From the NCBI GenBank assembly GCA_005116895.1, contig SWDO01000005.1, positions 349,678-413,677 on the forward strand: a stretch of 64,000 bases of DNA, given 5' to 3'. Shown one piece after another: positions 43,987 to 51,917 of the stretch. Origin of the DNA: Nitrospira sp. GTDB lineage: Bacteria > Nitrospirota > Nitrospiria > Nitrospirales > Nitrospiraceae. Under the pieces are notes generated by a model that was not told where the DNA came from, did no database searches, and saw nothing but the letters and a program-made list of their open reading frames with translations. Made by a program: the position numbers and the translations under genes. How positions within the stretch are numbered: position 1 is the stretch's first letter; each line of letters begins with the position of its first letter.

Positions 43987-44778
43987 ATGGCGATGGTCAA
44001 AGTCTTGATCGTAGACGACGATCAAATGAATTGCGATCTCTTACAGAGCGTGCTTATCCGGCACGGGTGTCACGTTATTTCGACAACCAGTGGGCGAGAA
44101 GGTCTTAGTCTATTCCGCGCACACAATCCACGAGTTACCCTGCTCGATCTCCGTATGGCGGAGATGGACGGGCTGACTGTTTTAAAGGAGATCCGGGCCA
44201 TCGATCCTCATGCCCCGGTGATTATTCTGGGTGGTGGAGCCACAGAAAGTCAGGAGAATCAAGCCCGAGCTCTCCGAGCCACGGATTTTATTAGAAAAGG
44301 ATTGTCGCTGGACGTCCTCGTCGAAGCCGTCACCCGACTCTCACAGGTGCCTGTGCCGTCAGTGACCACGCAGCTCTCTCTTAGGAATGGGAATGTCATC
44401 GAGCAGATCGACGAGTCGGTCTTGGTCGTCGACGACGAACCTCTCCTATGCGACCTCTTGGTCCGGTTTCTCACTCTGCGCGGGTATCGGGCGTTTGGCG
44501 TCAAAAATGGCGACGAGGCTCTGCGGATAGTCGAAGAGATGCCTCCCGATGCGATCGTGCTTGATCTGATCATGCCTGGAATGCCAGGGGTGGAAGTGCT
44601 TCGCGCCCTGCGTGACAGGAACTATTCAGGTGGTGTCATCATCATGACGGGAAGTCACAATGAGGAGCTGCTTGGAGAAGCGTGGAGTCTAGCCCCTCAG
44701 GAGATCCTCATAAAACCAGTCGATCTTGAACGCCTCTTAACCGCGATCCAGCTTGTACTCGTCTGCCGCGAGTGCTAA
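43987..44778 (+). CDS. Response regulator with two receiver domains
   Basis: A 263-aa protein made of two REC domains and no output domain. REC1 (residues ~4-118) has VLIVDDDQMN, the phospho-acceptor Asp in VTLLDLRMAEMDG and the Lys in DFIRKG, but the Thr/Ser switch position reads LGGGA, so signalling in REC1 may be altered. REC2 (~140-258) has VLVVDDEPL, VLDLIMPGMPG, IIMTGSHN and the Lys in ILIKPVD, all canonical. GGAGAGCCG precedes the ATG. The gene ends 7 bp inside the possible GTG start of the peptidase gene. It probably acts by protein contact in a phosphorelay; no histidine kinase is in the window. Confidence 0.9.
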   Translation: MAMVKVLIVDDDQMNCDLLQSVLIRHGCHVISTTSGREGLSLFRAHNPRVTLLDLRMAEMDGLTVLKEIRAIDPHAPVIILGGGATESQENQARALRATDFIRKGLSLDVLVEAVTRLSQVPVPSVTTQLSLRNGNVIEQIDESVLVVDDEPLLCDLLVRFLTLRGYRAFGVKNGDEALRIVEEMPPDAIVLDLIMPGMPGVEVLRALRDRNYSGGVIIMTGSHNEELLGEAWSLAPQEILIKPVDLERLLTAIQLVLVCREC

Positions 44779-44789
44779 AACGCTTCCTG

Positions 44790-47000
44790 ATGTCCATCAG
44801 GAAATGTGTCCTTCGCTCTTGTCTCATCAGTCTGCTGGCGGGCGCCATCGTACACACGTGGTGTATTTCAGCTCTGCCTGCCCAGGAGAATGTCACCAAC
44901 GTTCATCACACCCTTTCAGTTGAGATGATTCCTGCCGCACATGAGGTTGTGGCGAGCGATCAGGTCGAACTAGAAGTGAATTCACAGGTCACGGTGGTCA
45001 CGTTTACGCTTGCCCATACGCTGCATGTCGAGTCCATTGCGATGCGAACGCACTCGGTTTCGGGTGGGCAGGGAGGCCGGGATGAAGTCATCCCGTTCAC
45101 GATAGTGCGTCCTCCTGAGTCCACGGCCCAACGCATTGTTGTCTCTCTTCCCAAAGACCATGGCCGGAGAATAACATTGGTCCTGAGCTATCAGGGTCAG
45201 ATCAATGACCCTCCCAGAGAACCCCGCCACTTGAGATTCGTGACCCCCAGCGAGACCGCGGGACATATCGGTGTGGAAGGTGTGTACTTGAGCGGTGAGA
45301 GCCAATGGTACCCCGATGTCATCGGCTCCTTCAGTACCTATCGAGTGACGGCTCAGATTCCACAGGGCTGGACGGTGGTGGCATCGGGCCGTAAGGAAGG
45401 CGAGACGACGAGCGCGGGAAAGACCTCCTCAACCTGGATCGTTCAGGACAAGTCTGAGGCGTTCACGATCGTTGCCAACAAGTTTGTGACGACATCGCGG
45501 GAATGGAAAAGTCCGACAGGACAGCGAGTCGAACTCCAAACCCATTTCTTGCCCGACAATGCCGGTTTGGCGGATGAGTATCTCGATGCGACCGCACGGT
45601 ATCTCGACGCGTATGTCAGGATCCTCGGGGACTATCCTTTCGATAAATTTGCAGTGGTCGAGAATTTCTTTGCGAGCGGTCTTGGTCTGCCGTCGTTCAC
45701 TCTCCTCGGCAGCGGCAGCATCAAGCGCCACTATATCCAACCCTATGCTTTGGGTCACGAGATCGTCCATTCATGGATCGGCAATTCGGTGTTCAATCGC
45801 GACGATCATGGGAATTGGGTCGAAGGCATGACGACCTACTTGACGAATTACTACTGGCATGAGTTGGTGCAGGATATTCCGCAAGCCTTCGAACAACGGC
45901 GAATGATGCTTGATGGGTACAATCTCTATGTGAGGCCTGAAACCGACTATGCAGTTTCCCAGTTTCTAAGGAAGCATGACGAGAGAGACAATGCTATCGG
46001 CTACCAAAAATCGGCCTTTGTGTTTCACCTCCTTCGGCAAGAAATCGGAGACGAGCTATTCTGGCGAGGCTTGAAGACCTTCGTCAGCAGCTATCGCAAT
46101 CGCCCGGCGGACTGGCAATCAATCGAGGAAGTCTTTTCTCGAGAAAGCAGTCAGGATTTGCGGTGGTTTTTCAAGCAATGGGTCGAACAGCCTGGTGCTC
46201 CACGTGTATCCTTGCGGGATGTCCGGGCTCGTCGCGTGAAAGCAGAGGGCGGCAAGGAAGCTTGGCGGCTGACGGTTCAGATTGAACAGGCTGAGAAGCC
46301 GTTTCGGATGACGATCCCCCTCCGCATCGTGATGACAGAATCGACGGACATCAAGTCGATCACGCTGAGCCTTGCGCAAACAAGCGTTGCCGAATTTGTG
46401 TTGCCCAACCAGCCGCTGCGGGTGGAGCTTGATCCGGATCTCATGGTGTTTCGTCGGTTGACGAGGCGTCAGTTGCCACCGATGCTGAACGGCTATGTGA
46501 CGGATCCACACAAGACGGTGGTGCGGGCGTTTTCAGACCCTGCGTCGCCGTTGCAGCAGATTGTGGCTCGCATCACCGATCATGAGCTCACAGAATCGCG
46601 TAGAACGACGGTGGTCTCACTCAAAGAGAATGCCCTCCCCCATGATGGATCGATCCTGGTACTGGCAGGAGCTGACCAGCGACAGGCGGTTCAATCAGTG
46701 GTGCAGGAGTCTTGTGGCGACCGAATTACTCTTGGGGATCGGGGGTTCCAGATCGATGGTCAAACCTATGACGGGCCAAAGATGGCAGTGCTGTTCTCCT
46801 GCCATCGAGCGGATGTACCGGGCAGCCTCATCACGGTGCTGTATGGCGTGACCTCGGGTGCGGTCGAGATAGTGTCTCGCTTTCTGTTTTATTATGGGTG
46901 GCATAGTTACGTGATTTTCCAAGACGGATCTGTGACGAAACGCGAAGTGTGGCCTGGTTTGCCGGATGTGAAGGAGGTCAGGATCGATGCAACGCCGTAA
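44790..47000 (+). CDS. Secreted M1-like zinc metallopeptidase
   Basis: A 736-aa protein (742 if the overlapping GTG at 44772 is used) with an N-terminal signal peptide (CLISLLAGAIVHTWCISALPAQ). After a beta-rich N-terminal domain it has the gluzincin catalytic site GHEIVHSWIGNSVF (HExxH, ~325) and the third zinc ligand in NWVEGMTTYLTNYYWHEL (~350). The canonical GxMEN exopeptidase loop is replaced by a GLGLPSFTLLGSG stretch, so aminopeptidase activity is not certain. The C-terminal part has an extra ~150-residue domain (EFVLPNQPLRVELDPDLMVFRRL, then a segment with LVLAGADQRQAVQ). It probably works in the periplasm, together with the TolB-like protein whose gene overlaps by 14 bp. Confidence 0.87.
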   Translation: MSIRKCVLRSCLISLLAGAIVHTWCISALPAQENVTNVHHTLSVEMIPAAHEVVASDQVELEVNSQVTVVTFTLAHTLHVESIAMRTHSVSGGQGGRDEVIPFTIVRPPESTAQRIVVSLPKDHGRRITLVLSYQGQINDPPREPRHLRFVTPSETAGHIGVEGVYLSGESQWYPDVIGSFSTYRVTAQIPQGWTVVASGRKEGETTSAGKTSSTWIVQDKSEAFTIVANKFVTTSREWKSPTGQRVELQTHFLPDNAGLADEYLDATARYLDAYVRILGDYPFDKFAVVENFFASGLGLPSFTLLGSGSIKRHYIQPYALGHEIVHSWIGNSVFNRDDHGNWVEGMTTYLTNYYWHELVQDIPQAFEQRRMMLDGYNLYVRPETDYAVSQFLRKHDERDNAIGYQKSAFVFHLLRQEIGDELFWRGLKTFVSSYRNRPADWQSIEEVFSRESSQDLRWFFKQWVEQPGAPRVSLRDVRARRVKAEGGKEAWRLTVQIEQAEKPFRMTIPLRIVMTESTDIKSITLSLAQTSVAEFVLPNQPLRVELDPDLMVFRRLTRRQLPPMLNGYVTDPHKTVVRAFSDPASPLQQIVARITDHELTESRRTTVVSLKENALPHDGSILVLAGADQRQAVQSVVQESCGDRITLGDRGFQIDGQTYDGPKMAVLFSCHRADVPGSLITVLYGVTSGAVEIVSRFLFYYGWHSYVIFQDGSVTKREVWPGLPDVKEVRIDATP

Positions 47001-48111
47001 GACCTATGGAATTTCGATTTTTGGATTTTGTGTGTTGATGGGGGGTGCCCCATTTGCACTGGCCGCTGATCAACACAAAGAGGCTGTGGCGGCAGCTCCT
47101 TCTATAGAACGGCATCTTGCCAATATCCGCCAGCTAACCATTGGTCGCCAGAACGCGGAGGCCTATTTTTCATTTGACGGGACCAAACTGATCTTTCAGT
47201 CGACGAACGATTGGTCAAAGGACGTTCTGGGAAACCGTTCGAAACCAGCTGACGCAGGGTTGGGTTGCTATCAAATGTATGTGATGGATTTGGCAAGCGA
47301 CGCCATACGCTTGGTCAGCACCGGCATAGGGGCGACGACGTGTGGGTACTTTTTCCCCGGCGATCGGCGTGTGCTCTATTCCTCCACTCACGCCGCCAAC
47401 CCCAATTGTCCACCGAAACCGAAACGGGACGGAGCGTACCGATGGGCGCTCGACGATTATGACATTTACTCGGTCCGACTCGATGGGCAGCAACTGCAGA
47501 GGTTGACGTTATCACCCGGCTATGACGCCGAGGCCACAATCTCGCCGGACGGGAAGACCATTGTCTGGACTTCGGTGAAGGATGGAGATCTCGATTTGTA
47601 TACGATGAATCTGGACGGTTCGAACGTGCGTCGTCTGACGGACGATATCGGATATGATGGCGGAGCTTTCTTTTCACCGGACAGCAAGCGACTCGTTTAT
47701 CGGGCGGCCCATCCGACGGATCCGTCCGAGGTGGCCAAATATAAGGAGTTGTTGGCACAACGGCTGATCGAGCCAGGTCAGCTTGAACTTTTTGTCATGA
47801 ATGCCGATGGGTCTGGGAAGAAACAGGTCACCACGACTGGCGCGTCAAATTTTTCCCCATATTTTCATCCCGACGGCAAACGTATCATCTTTTCCTCCAA
47901 TATCGAAACGAGAGGGGAAGGGGGACGTCCCAGTTTCCATCTGTATCTGGTGGGTGACGACGGAACTGGGTTGGAACGTCTTACCACTGAAGGGCACTTT
48001 AATAGTTTTCCCATGTTCTCCCCGGACGGCAAACGTCTCGTGTGGGTCTCGGATCGACATGCCAAGGAACCGGGAGAGTTCAACGTGTTCTTGGCTGACT
48101 GGGTGCCGTAA
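46987..48111 (+). CDS. TolB-like beta-propeller (PD40) exported protein
   Basis: A 374-aa protein with a signal peptide (GISIFGFCVLMGGAPFALAA) and repeated PD40/WD40-like blades: FSFDGTKLIFQS, ATISPDGKTIVWTS, AFFSPDSKRLVYRA, YFHPDGKRIIFSS, MFSPDGKRLVWVSDR. Between blades come typical LYTMNLDGSNVRRLT and LFVMNADGSGKKQVT strands. AAGGAGG lies 8 nt before the ATG. Its start overlaps the M1-like peptidase, so the two are translationally coupled and probably act together in the periplasm. It lacks the TolB N-terminal domain and the rest of a tol cluster, so it is better called TolB-like than TolB. Confidence 0.9.
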   Translation: MQRRKTYGISIFGFCVLMGGAPFALAADQHKEAVAAAPSIERHLANIRQLTIGRQNAEAYFSFDGTKLIFQSTNDWSKDVLGNRSKPADAGLGCYQMYVMDLASDAIRLVSTGIGATTCGYFFPGDRRVLYSSTHAANPNCPPKPKRDGAYRWALDDYDIYSVRLDGQQLQRLTLSPGYDAEATISPDGKTIVWTSVKDGDLDLYTMNLDGSNVRRLTDDIGYDGGAFFSPDSKRLVYRAAHPTDPSEVAKYKELLAQRLIEPGQLELFVMNADGSGKKQVTTTGASNFSPYFHPDGKRIIFSSNIETRGEGGRPSFHLYLVGDDGTGLERLTTEGHFNSFPMFSPDGKRLVWVSDRHAKEPGEFNVFLADWVP

Positions 48112-48185
48112 GGTCCGGTGATCGGTATGGACAATTGGTGAACAGGGCCGGACATCCAGGGCGCCTCATTGCAGATCGTGATTTG

Positions 48186-49274
48186 ATGAGAGCCCCGTCC
48201 CAGGCATTCCGGAACACGACCGTATCGCTCGCCATAGTTGGTTGTTCCTGCGCCGCGTTGGCCATCAGCTTTCTCGGCGTGGCCCAGTTTGACCTGTCGA
48301 TCACCAAGTATGTTCGATCGGTGACGATTCATCTGCCCTGGGATCAACTCACCGTTCCGTGGATGGCGTTCACCAGCGATATGGGGGACTGGATCGGCCA
48401 AGGATGGCGGCTGACAGCTGTCAGCCTCCTTCTGCTCGTCGGCGCATGGGCCCTTGAAAAGCCGGCAGTCAAGATCGTGGCCATCCAGTCGTTGATCGCT
48501 CACGGCATCGCCGCGCTGCTCGCCAATGGGCTGAAACACCTCATCGGCAGGCCTCGACCGAAGTTCGTCCATGCGGGAGACTGGCAGATGGCCCTTTCCT
48601 GGGCATCGGGACTGGACTCCTTTCCGTCGGGCCATAGCACGGCGAGTTTTGCCGTCGCGACGGTGCTGGCTAGACGGTTTCCCCTCGTCGGACCGCTCTG
48701 TATCGTGATCGCACTGTTCGTCGCCCTCAGCCGTGTCCTCCGAGGATCGCATTTTCCGACCGATGTCCTTGGAGGCATGGTGATCGGTATCATCAGCGGC
48801 TTCATCGGGACGACTCCATTAAGACAATGGCGCGCGTCAATACAGGATGGACTACGATATGCGGCGATGGGTGCTTCGGCGGTCTTTGCCTTGCTGTGGG
48901 TGCTCTCCCATCAAATGGAAGATGGGATGGCGGGTATCCTCTTCGTGGCGCTGGGAGTTGGTGCAGTTGTGGGCGGCTTATGGATACGGAAAACTCATTG
49001 GGTCCGCAGGGGAAGAACAGGAGAGCGCTGGCACTCGAATGCCTCAGCGCTGTTGATGGCGTACGGCTTGGCTGCCCTGACGACCTCACCGCTTGTCCTC
49101 TCGTCGGTCGGATTCGCCTGCATGGCGTCCTGGCTCGACGCGATAGGTCGGGACGACGACCACGCTGAGGAATTGCCTGCCTGGTCTATGATGCGGGAAA
49201 GTGCCTTGCTTGGGGGGGTGGCTCTCGCCATTCTAATTCTTGTTGATGCGCGAGGGGTTCTGCCATTTCAGTGA
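48186..49274 (+). CDS. PAP2-family membrane phosphatase
   Basis: A polytopic protein with the three-part lipid phosphatase signature: KHLIGRPRP (motif 1), DSFPSGHSTASF (motif 2) and SRVLRGSHFPTDVLGG (motif 3), in the first ~210 residues. The C-terminal third holds several more hydrophobic helices of unknown role. Such enzymes dephosphorylate undecaprenyl pyrophosphate, phosphatidate or lipid A. The start is uncertain: the track uses a TTG at 48135, while the ATG at 48186 (MRAPSQAFRNTTVSLAIVG) gives a 362-aa product beginning shortly before the first helix. It faces a convergent GT39 gene across a palindromic element. Confidence 0.88.
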   Translation: MRAPSQAFRNTTVSLAIVGCSCAALAISFLGVAQFDLSITKYVRSVTIHLPWDQLTVPWMAFTSDMGDWIGQGWRLTAVSLLLLVGAWALEKPAVKIVAIQSLIAHGIAALLANGLKHLIGRPRPKFVHAGDWQMALSWASGLDSFPSGHSTASFAVATVLARRFPLVGPLCIVIALFVALSRVLRGSHFPTDVLGGMVIGIISGFIGTTPLRQWRASIQDGLRYAAMGASAVFALLWVLSHQMEDGMAGILFVALGVGAVVGGLWIRKTHWVRRGRTGERWHSNASALLMAYGLAALTTSPLVLSSVGFACMASWLDAIGRDDDHAEELPAWSMMRESALLGGVALAILILVDARGVLPFQ

Positions 49275-49287
49275 CCAATGCGTCGCG

Positions 49288-49361
49288 CGTGAAGCGTCGT
49301 TCGTATCTCGTCTCGCACAAGAGAAATCCTACGTTTCACACTTCACGAAATACGCTTCACG
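49288..49361. repeat. Palindromic element between convergent genes
   Basis: CGTGAAGCGTCGTTCGT at 49288-49304 and ACGAAATACGCTTCACG at 49345-49361 are inverted repeats matching at 15 of 17 positions, separated by 40 bp that is itself TCAC/GTGA-rich. The element fills the gap between the PAP2 stop and the GT39 stop. It may serve as a bidirectional terminator, or it may be a copy of a short mobile palindrome related to the elements at 51484 and 53692. Confidence 0.75.
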
Positions 49362-49363
49362 GA

Positions 49364-51115
49364 TTAGTGTCCGAGAATCTTGGGAGGTGTTGCCGAGGCA
49401 GCTTCTGCATCCTGAGGCAGGGTGATTATCGGGTGGTTGCCCAACAAGATATAGCCGTGCCGCTTAAGAATCGGCTGAAATCCAGCCGCTTCTTCCGGTA
49501 AGGCATCCTGAACGTATTCCGGGAGGAGGATCATCGTCCGGCCCTCTTTGCGCAGCGCCGTACGGAGCCGGTCGATTTCGTTGGCTGGAATAAAGGTCAC
49601 GGGTCGTCTCGCGTAGAAGGCCATGGATGGTCTGGTCGAACCAAATGCGATCAGTTGGTCGGTCGGATTCAAGTTCAACCCGGCCGCGTAGGCTAATTCC
49701 TGCGGCGGCGCAATTGCGTAGCGATTGAGTCCGGGAACGACCATCAGGATGGCGATAAGAAATACACTCGCCAGCGTGCCTCCGGCCACCCCAAAGGCCA
49801 TGCCTCGTCTGTTGTCGTTCAAGCCAAAATATCCGATCAGCCCCATAGCGACCACAATGATGGTTGCGCCGACGTACGGACCGATGCCCAGATCGAATTG
49901 AGTGGCGAGCGGAAACTCCTTGATCATCTTTCCTGAGAATTTGATGAACAGAGAAGGTGCACACGCAAATCCAATCGCCAAGAGATAGCCAATCCCCATC
50001 ATGAAATGGATCGACCCGCGCAGGCCTCTCGTGGAAGAATCTTTTAACCCTTGAGCCCAAAACAACGCAGCTAGTAGGGCGCAGGCAGGAAACAGCGGGC
50101 CGATATAGTGAGGCAGTCGGGTGGAGGAGAGGCTAAAGAAGATGAACACGCCGACAACCCAGAGTCCTGCGAACCACTCTAACTCCTCACCGGACCCTGG
50201 CGGTGTCTCTGAGTCGTGTGCGCGATTCCTCATCAGGCGCCATGCTCGCCAGCTCTGATAGGCTCGATAGAGCCCTGCCGGTAGGAATGCGCTCCACGGA
50301 TAAAAGCCCAGCAGCAGGACCGGAAAATAAAACCACCAGCCTACTCCGTGGCCTTCCATCGGAGCGAGGAATCGCCCCACCGTGTGGACTTTCGCTTGAG
50401 AGGAATAGGCATCTCCATGGAGAAGGAACATGGCGACATACCAGGGACCGGCAAGGAGAAAGAGCAGCAACGTGCCGGCGATAGGCGCGCCTCTCTGCCA
50501 AAAGATCAGCCATTGCCGAGTGGCAGCGAGATACAAGAGACCAGTGATCAGCGGCACGGCGAATCCCACCGGTCCCTTGGTTAAAGTCGCGATGGCCATG
50601 CCGGCATAAAAGGCCCAGATCCAATGGCGCCCGCGGCCCGGTTCATGAAGGCCAAGCCAAAACCCGTAGAGCGACAAGGTGGTGGAGAAGATCAGGACGC
50701 TATCGGTAATCGCCATGCGCCCGAGCGCCAGTACCTCAATGTTCAACAGCAACATCAAGGCCCCAAACAGGCCGACGGTCGGGCCGCGCAGCCGAGTGAG
50801 AAACAGATAGTGCATCACGATCAACCCAACCCCGAATAGGGCTGAGGGCGCTCGCGCCGCAAACTCGCTCACGCCGAAGGCGTGGTGCGACATCGTCATC
50901 AGCCAATAGACAAAGACCGGCTTGGCGACGCGTAGTTCCCCATTGAAGGTCGGGGTGACGAAGTCGCCGGAGGCGAACATTTCTCGCCCGGCTTCGGCAT
51001 TGCGGCCTTCATCGCGATCGGTCAAGCCCATGCTGCCGAGGGCGGTGAAAAAAAGCAGGCTAGAGAGGAGCAGCAGCAGAAGCAGTTGTATCGGTTGGGG
51101 CGAGGTACGTTCCAT
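49364..51115 (-). CDS. ArnT-like GT39 membrane glycosyltransferase
   Basis: A 583-aa protein with about 12 hydrophobic helices. Near the N-terminus it has the GT39 periplasmic loop GLTDRDEGRNAEAGREMFASGDFVTPTFNGELRVAKPVFVYWLM (~30-73), including the acidic DRDE pair typical of ArnT/PMT enzymes that use polyprenyl-phosphate sugars. The C-terminal ~120 residues are soluble and periplasmic. With the LAB_N and ArnC-like GT2 genes upstream on the same strand it forms a plausible three-gene set: GT2 charges undecaprenyl phosphate, LAB_N or a flippase moves it, and GT39 transfers the sugar to lipid A or another acceptor. Confidence 0.9.
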   Translation of the reverse strand: MERTSPQPIQLLLLLLLSSLLFFTALGSMGLTDRDEGRNAEAGREMFASGDFVTPTFNGELRVAKPVFVYWLMTMSHHAFGVSEFAARAPSALFGVGLIVMHYLFLTRLRGPTVGLFGALMLLLNIEVLALGRMAITDSVLIFSTTLSLYGFWLGLHEPGRGRHWIWAFYAGMAIATLTKGPVGFAVPLITGLLYLAATRQWLIFWQRGAPIAGTLLLFLLAGPWYVAMFLLHGDAYSSQAKVHTVGRFLAPMEGHGVGWWFYFPVLLLGFYPWSAFLPAGLYRAYQSWRAWRLMRNRAHDSETPPGSGEELEWFAGLWVVGVFIFFSLSSTRLPHYIGPLFPACALLAALFWAQGLKDSSTRGLRGSIHFMMGIGYLLAIGFACAPSLFIKFSGKMIKEFPLATQFDLGIGPYVGATIIVVAMGLIGYFGLNDNRRGMAFGVAGGTLASVFLIAILMVVPGLNRYAIAPPQELAYAAGLNLNPTDQLIAFGSTRPSMAFYARRPVTFIPANEIDRLRTALRKEGRTMILLPEYVQDALPEEAAGFQPILKRHGYILLGNHPIITLPQDAEAASATPPKILGH

Positions 51116-51180
51116 GGTCGGATGTGGCCGTTACCAGTGGGTCGTGAAAGACCCAGAACGGCAGTGTGTGTTACGGCTGC

Positions 51181-51471
51181 TCATGCCTGCGGCCGAGGCT
51201 CACTCTTGGTTTGATCCGCGCGATGAATGAGGACCAGATTGCGCACGTAGACAACCGCCCCGAGAGCTTGCCCTGAGATAAACACAGGGTCTTTTCGGTA
51301 GATCGCGTAGGCCAGCGTAATCAGCCCTCCGATGAGGCTCATATACCAAAAGGAAACGGGGACGCGGCTTTCAGCGGTCCGTTCGGACGCAATCCATTGC
51401 ACCAACCAACGACCAAAAAACAGGCCTTGGCCGAGAAAACCGATGCCGAGCCAGATGGTTTCGATGCTCAT
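51181..51471 (-). CDS. Stand-alone LAB_N (lipid A biosynthesis N-terminal) membrane protein
   Basis: A 96-aa protein with about three hydrophobic helices. It matches the LAB_N domain in pattern: WLGIGFLGQGLFFGRWLVQWIASER (~7-31), VPVSFWYMSLIGGLITLAYAIYRKDPVFISGQALGAVVYVRNLVLI (~37-82). The domain is found fused to LpxB in some bacteria, or alone near glycosyltransferase genes, where it may act as a small flippase-like or regulatory partner. Its ATG overlaps the stop of the four-helix-bundle gene by 4 bp (ATGA). GT2 and GT39 genes flank it. Confidence 0.88.
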   Translation of the reverse strand: MSIETIWLGIGFLGQGLFFGRWLVQWIASERTAESRVPVSFWYMSLIGGLITLAYAIYRKDPVFISGQALGAVVYVRNLVLIHRADQTKSEPRPQA

Positions 51472-51872
51472 GCGGTTGAGGATGTGATGGGTGATGGGTG
51501 ATGGGTGATCGGTTGCTTCTTTAGAGAGCGGAGTAAGCCGAGTAGCATTTTTCTGATTTCTTCGATTTGGGTCAGGGCGGTGTTTGTAGGAAGAAATCCC
51601 ATTCGGGAGGCGAGAACGAGTTGGGTTTCCAGCTCGGCGACCGAACCTGACGCGACGTGAAGAAATTGAATAAATTCTTTTCTTGAATGTCTTGCTGCAC
51701 CTTCCGCGATATTACTGGGGATAGAGACGGCAGAGCGTCGCATCTGCGAAGTGAGTCCGTATAGCTCTCCTTTGGGAAACCGCGAAGTCAATGAGTAAAC
51801 CTGCGTTGCGAGATTCATAGATTTCTTCCAAACATCGAGATCCTTATGCGTGGTTACGGTGTTTCCGCTCAC
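51468..51872 (-). CDS. Four-helix-bundle protein (23S rRNA intervening-sequence type, IVP/S23)
   Basis: A 134-aa member of the four-helix-bundle family first seen in 23S rRNA intervening sequences. Conserved parts are HKDLDVWKKSMNLATQVYSLTSRFPKGELYGLTSQMRRSAVSIPSNIAEGAARHS (~9-63) and EFIQFLHVASGSVAELETQLVLASRMGFL (~66-94). The start appears to be a GTG (51872). Its last residues (PITHHPSPITSSTA) are encoded by the heptamer repeat at 51485-51505. The gene is flanked by inverted ATCACCCATCAC-type repeats and interrupts an otherwise tight GT2-LAB_N pair, which suggests that it arrived as a cassette. The molecular function of free-standing members is not well established. Confidence 0.88.
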   Translation of the reverse strand: MSGNTVTTHKDLDVWKKSMNLATQVYSLTSRFPKGELYGLTSQMRRSAVSIPSNIAEGAARHSRKEFIQFLHVASGSVAELETQLVLASRMGFLPTNTALTQIEEIRKMLLGLLRSLKKQPITHHPSPITSSTA

Positions 51873-51886
51873 TCATCACCCATCAC
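51484..51886. repeat. Inverted GTGATGGGTGATG / CATCACCCATCAC repeats flanking the IVP gene
   Basis: The left arm holds three tandem TGATGGG heptamers (51485-51505); GTGATGGGTGATG at 51484-51496 is the exact reverse complement of CATCACCCATCAC at 51874-51886. The right side continues with AGATCAC and TTATCAC units to 51900. The pair brackets the four-helix-bundle gene and looks like the ends of a small cassette. No transposase is present. Confidence 0.75.
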
Positions 51887-51917
51887 AGATCACTTATCAC
51901 GAAGCCCGGTTCGATCG

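Noticed and set aside
51485-51505. Tandem TGATGGG heptamers as a possible CRISPR or VNTR array
   Set aside because: Only three 7-bp units with no spacers; they are better explained as one end of the inverted repeat pair around the IVP gene.
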